This document shows positions 1 to 6,295 of a stretch of 8,696 nt of DNA, one piece after another. Both the position numbers and the translations under genes were made by a program. The DNA lies in assembly GCA_947589165.1 (NCBI GenBank), contig CANQCH010000043.1:1-8696 (forward strand), read 5' to 3'. The notes below the pieces were generated by a model, which saw nothing but the letters and a program-made list of their open reading frames with translations, was not told the origin of the DNA and made no database searches. This DNA comes from an uncultured Bacilli bacterium (GTDB lineage: Bacteria; Bacillota_I; Bacilli_A; RF39; UBA660). Position 1 is the stretch's first letter; the number at the start of each line of letters is the position of its first letter.

Positions 1-31
1 AAAAAAAAAAAAAAAAGTCAATTGACTTTTT
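1..31 (-). terminator. Intrinsic terminator after truB
   Basis: Read on the minus strand, an 8-bp stem (AAAAAGTC / GACTTTTT, 12-19 and 24-31) closes an AATT loop and runs straight into an uninterrupted T tract of at least 11 beyond the stem. It begins 3 nt after the truB stop, so it probably ends the rimP-truB operon. The stem is mostly A-T and therefore weak, but the T run is unusually long. The homopolymer reaches the window edge, so its full length is unknown. Confidence 0.75.
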
Positions 32-33
32 AA

Positions 34-873
34 TTAAAATTGCAGATATGAATGTAATTCCTTATCTTTTGTTTCATAAATGGCAATATCATTATTTTGG
101 TAACTAAAAATAACTTTGTCGGCAATAGACCAATTATTAGGAACGACAGCACCATTACTAATTTTTTTAAATAATTGGGCATCAACATTTATGATGGGAT
201 AATCTAAAAATTCTTTAACATTTAATAATTTATAATTACCTTCTTTTATTTGGTCTAAAGTGATACTATCCTTTAAAGTAAAATTGCCTTGCCTTGTTCT
301 TTCTAAACTTTGCATGGTGCCAATTGTATTTAAAGAGACACACAAATCATTTATTAAAGACCTAATATATGTACCTTTCGAAACTTTAGTTTTAAATTTA
401 ATTATATCATCATGAAAATCTAATAATTCTAAATCATAAATTGTTACTAAGCGACTAGGTAAAGTTATTTCTTGATGTTCCCGAGCATATTCGTATAATT
501 TTTTCCCCTTTATTTTCACCGCGGAATACTTGGGTACTTCTTGATTATAAGTACCAAGATATTTTTGAAAAACTTTTTTTATTTCTTCCACCGTTAAATT
601 AAATGGTGCTTCAGCTAAAACTTGACCGGTAATATCACCAGTATCAGTTTTAATGCCCAGCTTTATTTCGGCAATATACTCTTTATCATAAGCCGTAATT
701 AAATTGGCTAACTTTGTATATTTACCAATAAGACAAACTAAAACGCCGGTAGCTAAAGGATCTAAAGTTCCCGTATGGCCAATTTTTCTAGTTGCGAAAA
801 GAGATGTAAGTTTATTTACTACATCTCTACTCGTCATATTAGCATCTTTATTTATTACAATTAAACCATTCAT
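34..873 (-). CDS. truB: tRNA pseudouridine(55) synthase TruB
   Basis: TruB isomerises U55 in the T-loop of most tRNAs to pseudouridine and also acts as a tRNA folding chaperone. The 279-aa product has the usual family length. The catalytic motif GHTGTLDPLATG lies at residues 32-43, with D38 as the expected nucleophilic aspartate. The conserved KEY (64-66), QEVPKYSAVK (111-120), KGTYIRSL (166-173) and ERTRQGNF (191-198) segments follow in order. The C-terminal part from about 225 is the place of the small PUA-like domain and is weakly conserved. The ATG overlaps the rbfA stop as ATGA and the upstream SD is weak (GAAGAT), so translation is probably coupled to rbfA. It is the last gene of the operon. 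The ribF and rpsO genes that often follow truB in Firmicutes are not in the window. Identification is firm. Confidence 0.97.
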   Translation of the reverse strand: MNGLIVINKDANMTSRDVVNKLTSLFATRKIGHTGTLDPLATGVLVCLIGKYTKLANLITAYDKEYIAEIKLGIKTDTGDITGQVLAEAPFNLTVEEIKKVFQKYLGTYNQEVPKYSAVKIKGKKLYEYAREHQEITLPSRLVTIYDLELLDFHDDIIKFKTKVSKGTYIRSLINDLCVSLNTIGTMQSLERTRQGNFTLKDSITLDQIKEGNYKLLNVKEFLDYPIINVDAQLFKKISNGAVVPNNWSIADKVIFSYQNNDIAIYETKDKELHSYLQF

Positions 874-1205
874 TTTAAATCTTCAATTATTTTTTCTATT
901 TTTTCCCCATAAGCAATTGATGTATCAAAAATAAATTTTAATTCCGGCGTATGTCGCATTTCGACTCTTTCACTTAATTGGCCGCGAATAAAACGACTAG
1001 CTTCATTAACTTCTTTTTCTAATTCGCTTATAGGTAAATCACTTAACGCCGTAAAATAAATTTTAGCATAGCTTAAATCTTTAGCTAAATCGCAACCGGT
1101 AATCGTAATGGTTTTAAGTAAATCATCACGAGCTTCCGTGGCTAAAATATCACTAATAGCGCGGGATATTTCAGAGGCTAACCGGGGAATTTTATAACTA
1201 CTCAT
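870..1205 (-). CDS. rbfA: 30S ribosome-binding factor RbfA
   Basis: RbfA is a small KH-fold protein that binds the immature 30S subunit near 16S rRNA helices 1, 28 and 44/45 and helps 5'-end maturation, notably in the cold. The 111-aa product is typical in length. It shows the family pattern: an N-terminal helix with RLASEISRAISDIL, the strand ITITGCDLAKDLSYAKIYF (about 33-51), the turn helix EASRFIRGQLSERVEMRHTP (about 68-87), then LKFIFDTSIAYGEKIEKII. The ATG overlaps the infB TGA stop by 4 bp and its SD (GGTGG) lies in the end of infB. Its own TGA overlaps the truB start in the same way. This points to translational coupling across infB-rbfA-truB. Identification is firm from sequence and gene order. 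Confidence 0.96.
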   Translation of the reverse strand: MSSYKIPRLASEISRAISDILATEARDDLLKTITITGCDLAKDLSYAKIYFTALSDLPISELEKEVNEASRFIRGQLSERVEMRHTPELKFIFDTSIAYGEKIEKIIEDLK

Positions 1206-3313
1206 TTTACTTCCACCATTTCATAAATTTCTAAAGTATCGCCTTCTTTAATATCATTAAAGTTAGCTAACGTAATACCACATTCAAAGCCTTTTTTAAC
1301 TTCTTTAACGGCATCTTTTTCCCGTTGTAAAGTCGCAATTTTATCATCACTAGCAATGACAATACCATCGCGAATAACTCGAACACTAGCATTATTTTTA
1401 ACTAAACCATCGGCAACATAACAACCAGCAATATTGCCAATTTTCGAAAATTTAAATATTTTGCGAATTTCCACCGTGCCAATTACTTTTTCTTCATATT
1501 CGGGATCAAGTAAGCCATTAATCGCGTTTTCCATATCTTCCACTAATTTATAAATAATGGTATATAACCGAATATCGACATTATATTCTTTCGCCATTTC
1601 TTTAGCAATATGCGAAGGAACAACATTAAAGCCTATCACAATGGCATTAGAAGCATTGGCTAAAATAACATCACTTTCGGTAATCGCACCGATGCCACTT
1701 CTAATAACTTTAACTTTAGCATCTTTAACTTGGATTTTTTCCAAAGAATTTTTTACGGCTTCTTCGCTACCGCGAACATCACATTTTAAGACAACATTAA
1801 TTTCTTTATTCCCACTTTCAATGGAAGCAAATAAATCATCTAAACTTAAATTTTGTTTTTTATTGGCATTGGTTTTTAATAATTCTTTCCGTTTTTCCGC
1901 GATAGTTTTCGCTTCGGTTTCGGTTTCAAAAGCCATAAATTTATCACCAGCACTAGGGTTTTCCGTTAAACCTGTAATTTCGACTGGGGTTGAAGGGCCC
2001 GCTAGCGCAATAGCTTCTCCTAAGTCATTTTTCATCGTTCTAATTTTGGCATAAGATGAACCAACGACAATAGGATCGCCAATTCTTAAAGTCCCATTTT
2101 GAATTAAGAATGAGGCTACGCCCCCAACGTTTTTATCTAAACGCGATTCAATAACGGCACCCGTTGCATAACGATTAGGATTGGCTTTTAATTCATGCAT
2201 TTCGGCAACTGTTAAAATTGTTTCTAAAAGAAGCGGGATGCCTTCGCCGGTATGAGCAGAAATATTAATAAATGGATATTCACCACCCCAAGCTTCTGGG
2301 GTAATGCCGGCTTCCGCCATTTCAGTTAAGACTTTATCCACATTGGCATCCGGTTTATCAATTTTATTCACGGCCACAATAATTGGCACTTTCGCACTTA
2401 AAGCATGATCAATAGCTTCTTTAGTTTGCGGTTTAACGCCATCATCGGCCGCGACAATAATAATAACAATATCCGTTACACTAGCACCACGGGCCCGCAT
2501 TTCCGTGAAAGCCGCATGTCCTGGCGTATCAATAAAGGTTATTTTATGACCTTCATAATCAATTTGATAAGCCCCAATATGTTGGGTTATGCCCCCAAAT
2601 TCTTTATCCACCACATGACTATGACGAATATAATCTAAAAGGGTTGTTTTCCCATGATCGACATGCCCCATAATCGTCACAATTGGGGGCCGGGAAACTA
2701 AGTCTTCGGGTTTATCAATAATTTCAAATTCTTCAAAATTGGCTACATCTTGCGTTTCTTCTTTTTTTAATGTTTGTCCATAATCAACAGTGATAATTTC
2801 CGCGGTTTCAAAATCAATGGCTTGGTTAATATTTAACATCGTACCTAAATTCATTAATTTGCCGACAATATCAACCGCTTTCACATTTAGAGCATTAGCT
2901 AAATCATTAACCGTCATTCCTTCTTTGTATAAGACAATATTTTCATTTGCATCATTTTTCATTAATTTATTTTTATGCTTATACATTTGCTTTTTTAAAT
3001 TATCATATTCTACATTGTTTTGATTTAAAGTATCTTTTTTCTTTAATTTTTCTTTTTTAACACTGGTCCGCATTTCTTTATTGATACTATTACTAGTCAT
3101 TATTTCGTCGACAGCTTCATCCATTGTATCGGCTTCATCATACGTAATTTCCGTATCACTACTAATTAAATTAATCGTATTATCAAGCATAATAATATCA
3201 TCATCAGAAAGTTCGTCAGTAGCATTTTTAACATTGATATTTAAATCACTACATTTTTTTAAAATTTCGGCGACTGACATATTAACATCTAAAGCATAAT
3301 CTTTAACAGTCAT
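1202..3313 (-). CDS. infB: Translation initiation factor IF-2
   Basis: IF2 is the GTPase that recruits fMet-tRNA to the 30S subunit and promotes 50S joining. The 703-aa protein has two IF2_N-type modules (about 1-50 and 128-178), separated by a charged Lys-rich linker (about 75-125). The G domain carries G1 GHVDHGKT (216-223), G2 GGITQHIG (240-247), G3 DTPGH (262-266), G4 NKID (316-319) and G5 SAHTG (352-356, where many homologues have SAKTG). Domains II, III and the fMet-tRNA-binding C-terminal domain follow to the end (EIYEMVEVK). Length is close to Bacillus IF2 and much shorter than E. coli IF2-1. The ATG is preceded by AAAGGGTG at good spacing, 20 bp after rnpM. The YlxQ (L7Ae-like) gene that usually sits just upstream in Firmicutes is absent. 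The TGA stop overlaps the rbfA start. Confidence 0.98.
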   Translation of the reverse strand: MTVKDYALDVNMSVAEILKKCSDLNINVKNATDELSDDDIIMLDNTINLISSDTEITYDEADTMDEAVDEIMTSNSINKEMRTSVKKEKLKKKDTLNQNNVEYDNLKKQMYKHKNKLMKNDANENIVLYKEGMTVNDLANALNVKAVDIVGKLMNLGTMLNINQAIDFETAEIITVDYGQTLKKEETQDVANFEEFEIIDKPEDLVSRPPIVTIMGHVDHGKTTLLDYIRHSHVVDKEFGGITQHIGAYQIDYEGHKITFIDTPGHAAFTEMRARGASVTDIVIIIVAADDGVKPQTKEAIDHALSAKVPIIVAVNKIDKPDANVDKVLTEMAEAGITPEAWGGEYPFINISAHTGEGIPLLLETILTVAEMHELKANPNRYATGAVIESRLDKNVGGVASFLIQNGTLRIGDPIVVGSSYAKIRTMKNDLGEAIALAGPSTPVEITGLTENPSAGDKFMAFETETEAKTIAEKRKELLKTNANKKQNLSLDDLFASIESGNKEINVVLKCDVRGSEEAVKNSLEKIQVKDAKVKVIRSGIGAITESDVILANASNAIVIGFNVVPSHIAKEMAKEYNVDIRLYTIIYKLVEDMENAINGLLDPEYEEKVIGTVEIRKIFKFSKIGNIAGCYVADGLVKNNASVRVIRDGIVIASDDKIATLQREKDAVKEVKKGFECGITLANFNDIKEGDTLEIYEMVEVK

Positions 3314-3333
3314 TTTTCTTCACCCTTTCTTTT

Positions 3334-3594
3334 TTAAATTCGTTTTTTTAATTCTTCATAAATGGTATCCGGAACTGGTACTTCTAAAATTCTATCTAAT
3401 ATTTTATTAGTTTGGGCTTGGTTTATGACAGCCAAGTCTTTTTTTAAATAAGCACCGCGGCCAGAAGTTTTCCCTTTTTCATCATCCACGATAATGTTTC
3501 CTTCAGGGGTACGAACAACTCGTAATAAATCGCGTTTAACAAACTTTTCATGCGTTACGACGCAACTGCGCATTGGTTGTTTTTTTACCTTCAT
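3334..3594 (-). CDS. rnpM: RNase P modulator RnpM (YlxR, DUF448)
   Basis: The 86-aa basic protein matches the YlxR/DUF448 family in length and pattern: PMRSCVV near the N-terminus (7-13), a KRDLLRVVRTPEG segment (20-32), the hallmark GRGAYL (45-50), and a helical C-terminus. YlxR of Bacillus subtilis is known to bind the RNase P RNA and modulate its activity and was renamed RnpM. The motif is the Ser/Val-rich version, without a second Cys, that resembles lactic-acid-bacterial YlxR rather than the CxxC version. A perfect AGGAGG lies about 6 nt before the ATG in the 12-bp gap after nusA, which fixes the start. It is co-transcribed with nusA and infB. Identification is firm; the RNase P role here is by homology. 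Confidence 0.93.
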   Translation of the reverse strand: MKVKKQPMRSCVVTHEKFVKRDLLRVVRTPEGNIIVDDEKGKTSGRGAYLKKDLAVINQAQTNKILDRILEVPVPDTIYEELKKRI

Positions 3595-3606
3595 ATTGGC
3601 CTCCTA

Positions 3607-4719
3607 TTATTTATTTCCGGCTGCGTTTATTTCTTCCATGGTTTTAATTTCTAAATGATATTTCGTTAATTTAGAAGCAAGTTTAATATTGCTACCCTTT
3701 TTCCCAATAGCTAAACTTAAATTAGCTTCGGGAACAATTACTAAAGCTTCTCTTTTTTCTTCATCGGTAATACTTACAATTACATCTTTTGCCGGACTCA
3801 TAGCATTTTTAATATATTCGGCCGGATCTTCACTATATAAAACTAAATCAATCCGTTCATTTCCTAATTCTTTTAAAATGCTTGCAATTCGCGAACCCCG
3901 TTCACCAATACAAGCTCCGATTGGATCAATATTAGGATTGGTTGAATAAACGGCGACTTTACTCCGCACCCCTGCTTCTCTTACTACTTGTTGTAAAATA
4001 ATTGTTCCATTTGCTAATTCGGGAATTTCATGTTCAAATAATCTTTTTACAAAACCATAATTTTTCCGGGATAAAAGAATAACTGGTCCTTTGGTATTAC
4101 TTTCAATTTTGGTAATATAAACTTTAATATTTGAACCCATGACAATTTTTTCATCAGGAATAATTTCACTTTTCGGTAAAATACCCCGCGTCCGACCAAG
4201 ATCAATATAGTAGTTTCGTTGATCTTCCATCGCTACCATACCTAACATTAATTCGTTTTCTTTATCAGCAAATTCAGAAATAATACTATTTTTTTCGGCT
4301 TCGCGAATTTTTTGCATCACGACTTGTTTCGCCGTACCTGCAGCTACCCGACCAAAGTCTTTTGGTGTTACTTCTTTTTCAATCGTATCACCAACTTTAG
4401 CTTTCGGATCAAGTTTTAAGGCATCTGCAAGCAAAATTTGGGCATCGCGATTAATCGCTGGTTCAATTTTAACAACATTGCCTTCGGCATCAGTTTCTTC
4501 ACTACCATCATCATATTGATCGACTACCACTAAATAAGAATAAACTTTAATATCGCCACTTTCGCGGTCAATAACGACTTTGACATTAGTTTTCGAATTA
4601 AAATTCTTTTTATAAGCCGTAGCTAAAGCTAATTCTAACGCTTCATAAATAATGTCTTCACTAATATTTTTTTCTTCCACAATTGTGTTTAATGCTTTTA
4701 TAAATTCTTTATTATCCAT
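3607..4719 (-). CDS. nusA: Transcription termination/antitermination factor NusA
   Basis: NusA binds RNA polymerase near the RNA exit channel and affects pausing, intrinsic termination and rRNA antitermination. The 370-aa product has the compact Firmicutes layout: an N-terminal RNAP-binding domain (about 1-135, with the KDFGRVAAGTAKQVVMQKIRE bridge at 120-140), an S1 domain (about 150-215), KH1 with GERG at 272-275, and KH2 with GKKG at 339-342. The acidic repeats of gammaproteobacterial NusA are absent, as in Bacillus. The ATG lies only 3 bp after the rimP stop, and its SD (AAAGAGG) is inside the end of rimP, so coupling to rimP is likely. Nothing in the sequence suggests damage. Identification is firm. 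Confidence 0.97.
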   Translation of the reverse strand: MDNKEFIKALNTIVEEKNISEDIIYEALELALATAYKKNFNSKTNVKVVIDRESGDIKVYSYLVVVDQYDDGSEETDAEGNVVKIEPAINRDAQILLADALKLDPKAKVGDTIEKEVTPKDFGRVAAGTAKQVVMQKIREAEKNSIISEFADKENELMLGMVAMEDQRNYYIDLGRTRGILPKSEIIPDEKIVMGSNIKVYITKIESNTKGPVILLSRKNYGFVKRLFEHEIPELANGTIILQQVVREAGVRSKVAVYSTNPNIDPIGACIGERGSRIASILKELGNERIDLVLYSEDPAEYIKNAMSPAKDVIVSITDEEKREALVIVPEANLSLAIGKKGSNIKLASKLTKYHLEIKTMEEINAAGNK

Positions 4720-4722
4720 AAT

Positions 4723-4974
4723 TTAACCTCTTTCCTTACTTACTACATCTAAGATATAATTTTCCACCGGGATATTCGCCACGTCCACAATTTCATTTAC
4801 CGTCTTGGTGGCTTCCACGATTGTATCTAAATCAATGCCTCCAACTTTATCCAAAGTTACCGTCAAAAATTGATACTTACCTTCCGTACGAAAACTCACA
4901 TCATCAACAATAATTTCCGCCTCTTGCAATGCCTTTTGCAATTTAGTTTTTAAATTTGCTAAAATTTTATCCAT
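4723..4974 (-). CDS. rimP: Short RimP, N-terminal domain only
   Basis: RimP helps assemble the 30S subunit. The position before nusA and the sequence support RimP: an N-terminal helix, FLTVTLDKVGGIDLDTIVEA matching the family's strand-Asp-Gly-Gly-(I/V)-x-L-D pattern, and YILDVVSKERG matching the family's Y-x-L-E-V-S-S-P-G. Normal RimP is about 150 aa. This one is 83 aa and ends exactly where the C-terminal SH3-like domain should begin. The nusA start follows after 3 bp, so no room remains for a frameshifted C-terminal part. I chose the ATG at 4974 because GAGGTG sits 3 nt ahead of it. An in-frame GTG at 4980 would give 85 aa but overlaps that SD. First gene of the operon behind the promoter at 5035-5063. 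The family call is good; whether it retains full function is open. Confidence 0.85.
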   Translation of the reverse strand: MDKILANLKTKLQKALQEAEIIVDDVSFRTEGKYQFLTVTLDKVGGIDLDTIVEATKTVNEIVDVANIPVENYILDVVSKERG

Positions 4975-4977
4975 ATT

Positions 4978-4983
4978 CACCTC
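4978..4983 (-). promoter_or_regulatory. Ribosome binding site of rimP
   Basis: GAGGTG, followed by AAT and the ATG at 4974, is the arrangement expected from a GGAGGTGA-type SD. It overlaps the in-frame GTG at 4980, which argues that the GTG is not the start and that RimP begins at 4974. Confidence 0.65.
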
Positions 4984-4995
4984 ACATTAATAATA

Positions 4996-5019
4996 AAAGT
5001 GGGATTTTATGCCCACTTT
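4996..5019 (-). promoter_or_regulatory. Leader hairpin of the rimP-nusA operon
   Basis: A perfect 8-bp inverted repeat, AAAGTGGG / CCCACTTT (5012-5019 and 4996-5003), closes an 8-nt A/T-rich loop. It lies between the inferred transcription start (about 5028) and the rimP SD, so it would fold within about 10 nt of the 5' end of the mRNA. The following sequence is TATTATTAA, not a true T run, so it is a poor intrinsic terminator. A 5' stabilising stem, an attenuator or a protein/ribosome-sensing leader are all possible. I recall similar GTGGG/CCCAC stems before rimP in other Bacilli, from memory only. Confidence 0.6.
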
Positions 5020-5034
5020 CTTGAAGTCGTAAGT

Positions 5035-5063
5035 ATTATATCATAAATATTTTTAAATGCCAA
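5035..5063 (-). promoter_or_regulatory. Sigma-A promoter of the rimP-truB operon
   Basis: On the minus strand TTGGCA (5058-5063) is followed by a 17-bp spacer and TATAAT (5035-5040). The bases TGA just before the -10 give an extended -10 (TGnTATAAT). This is near-consensus for the housekeeping sigma factor. The start would be at about 5028, giving a leader of about 50 nt. It lies in the gap after the collagen-like gene, and no other promoter as good is visible inside the operon boundaries. Confidence 0.85.
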
Positions 5064-5091
5064 TTAAAATTTAAGCTGTTATCCGCGAATT

Positions 5092-6225
5092 TTATTCTTT
5101 TTCATCAATTTTTTTCACACTTATGACCGCGGTTACTCCCGTATCAAAAGTAATATTTACATTATTATCCGTAGCCGATACTTCCATATCTAATTTATCC
5201 CCGGCATTTAAAGCGACAATAATACTGCCATTAAAACTAACGGTGGTATTACTTGGAACGTGTTTAACTAGCATGGAAGAAGGAATCATCACTTCATTTT
5301 CTCGGATCATTAACGTCAAAATTGTCGGTTGACTCATCATCACATTAATGCCATAGTTAATTTCATATACCCCATCTTGTTCTAAGGTAATTGTATTTTC
5401 GTTATCGTTCGAAACATTAATGTTAAACATTTCTTCCACTAAAGGAACTTGAATCCAAGTGCCTGCTTCTTGCATATCAATCATAGTTGTTAAGTTATTG
5501 TATTTACCCCCATAAGCACTAAGTAAAGCGGCACCAGCAGGACCCATTGGCCCGGTCGGACCAACATCACCTTGTGGGCCCATTAATCCTTGCGGTCCTT
5601 GGGGGCCTTGAAGACCTTGTTCTCCTTGTTCACCGGGAAGTCCTTGGGGACCCATTTCGCCCGGAATACCTTGTAGGCCTTGGGGGCCTTGTTTTCCTTC
5701 GGGACCGATGGGGCCTTCTAAACCTCGGGGACCAATAGGTCCTTGATCACCTTTAGGGCCTTTAATGTTGCCAACATTAACCCATTGTTTTCCATTATTG
5801 GCCCAAACATATAAATCCCCATTTACTAGATAACTATCACCTAAATTACCCGTTGGATGTTCTTGTAATAAATCATCTAGCGTTGGATAAGAGCCCATAA
5901 TCGTGACACTCGTGCCCGCTGGTCCCGTGGGACCCGTTGCGCCCGGTAAACCTTGGGGACCCATCTCACCCGGAATACCTTGCATGCCTTGCACCCCTTG
6001 GGGTCCCGTTGGTCCCATTAAACCCGGTAGACCTTGCACACCTTGTTCTCCCGGGATTCCTTGGGGACCGGTCGGGCCCATTTCTCCTTGGGGACCACGT
6101 GGACCCACGATCAACTTGCTAGGATCGATCACGGAATAACAGCAATAATTATTTATTGATCCTTCTTGCTTAGCTTTTTGAACTTTAGCTAAAGCACGAT
6201 TATAATTATTTTTCATTTTCTTCAT
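5092..6225 (-). CDS. Collagen-like protein with BclA/C1q-like C-terminal domain
   Basis: The 377-aa product is a bacterial collagen-like protein that should form a triple-helical stalk with a trimeric head. A basic N-terminal segment (1-40) contains a Cys pair (28-29) but no hydrophobic signal peptide. Residues 41-106 are uninterrupted Gly-X-Y triplets rich in GPQ, GPT and GIP. Residues 107-155 are a globular insert, with LLQEHPTGNLGDSYLVNGD and a Trp-rich end. Residues 156-233 are 26 more Gly-X-Y triplets. Residues 234-377 form a beta-rich domain resembling the C-terminal heads of BclA-type exosporium glycoproteins and C1q/TNF folds. There is no LPxTG or C-terminal membrane anchor, so export and location are unclear. 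The ATG at 6225 has no SD; a second ATG at 6216 (374 aa) has a weak GAGATGA ahead and is at least as likely. It stands alone between a terminator and the rimP promoter. No terminator of its own is seen. Coding is more GC-rich because of Gly and Pro codons. Confidence 0.88.
   Translation of the reverse strand: MKKMKNNYNRALAKVQKAKQEGSINNYCCYSVIDPSKLIVGPRGPQGEMGPTGPQGIPGEQGVQGLPGLMGPTGPQGVQGMQGIPGEMGPQGLPGATGPTGPAGTSVTIMGSYPTLDDLLQEHPTGNLGDSYLVNGDLYVWANNGKQWVNVGNIKGPKGDQGPIGPRGLEGPIGPEGKQGPQGLQGIPGEMGPQGLPGEQGEQGLQGPQGPQGLMGPQGDVGPTGPMGPAGAALLSAYGGKYNNLTTMIDMQEAGTWIQVPLVEEMFNINVSNDNENTITLEQDGVYEINYGINVMMSQPTILTLMIRENEVMIPSSMLVKHVPSNTTVSFNGSIIVALNAGDKLDMEVSATDNNVNITFDTGVTAVISVKKIDEKE
5632..5670 (-). 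repeat. Internal coding repeat in collagen block 2
   Basis: This segment encodes GIPGEMGPQGLPG (residues 186-198), the same 13 residues as 83-95 in the first collagen block (5941-5979). The DNA copies differ at only a few, mostly third-position, bases. This suggests that the two Gly-X-Y blocks grew by internal duplication, though convergence within collagen sequence cannot be excluded. Confidence 0.6.
5941..5979 (-). repeat. Internal coding repeat in collagen block 1
   Basis: Partner of the repeat at 5632-5670. It encodes residues 83-95 with the same amino acids and nearly the same DNA. It lies on the other side of the non-collagenous insert, in direct orientation. Recombination between the copies would delete the insert and leave the Gly-X-Y register intact. 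Confidence 0.6.
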
Positions 6226-6229
6226 CTCT

Positions 6230-6258
6230 AATATAAGATATGTAATTTTGGCCTTTAA
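6230..6258 (-). promoter_or_regulatory. Possible promoter of the collagen-like gene
   Basis: TTAAAG (6253-6258), 17 bp and TATATT (6230-6235) lie between the upstream terminator and the gene. The -35 is poor (3 of 6). The start would fall near 6223, inside the first ATG, which would favour translation from the ATG at 6216. An overlapping CATATCTTA (6234-6242) also fits the CATAnnnTA -10 of mother-cell sporulation sigma factors. In DNA this AT-rich either match may be chance. Confidence 0.3.
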
Positions 6259-6263
6259 GGTTT

Positions 6264-6295
6264 AAAAAAAGCTATTAGCTTTAAAACTAATAGCT
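6264..6295 (-). terminator. Intrinsic terminator after the helical-protein gene
   Basis: On the minus strand AGCTATTAG (6287-6295) pairs perfectly over 9 bp with CTAATAGCT (6270-6278) across an 8-nt loop, followed by a run of T. The stem begins within the stop codon of the upstream gene. It should end the DUF4130-groEL-helical protein transcript and separate it from the collagen-like gene. Confidence 0.85.

Noticed and set aside
1557..2054. Plus-strand open frame of 165 codons opposite infB
   Set aside because: It lies wholly inside the conserved G-domain and C-terminal coding region of IF2 on the other strand, and has no SD or recognisable domain.
4975..4980. GTG at 4980 as the rimP start
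   Set aside because: The GTG is part of the GAGGTG SD that is well placed for the ATG at 4974, and no other SD precedes the GTG.
5065..5094. Inverted repeat TAAAATT / AATTTTA after the collagen-like gene as a terminator
   Set aside because: The stem is all A-T with a 16-nt loop and no T run beyond it. It overlaps the rimP promoter region and is not credible as a terminator.
5903..6139. Plus-strand frame encoding a proline-glycine, collagen-looking peptide opposite the collagen-like gene
   Set aside because: Gly (GGN) and Pro (CCN) codons are reverse complements, so the antisense of Gly-X-Y DNA also reads as Gly/Pro repeats. It has no SD or family match and is a shadow, as is the frame at 5547-5738.
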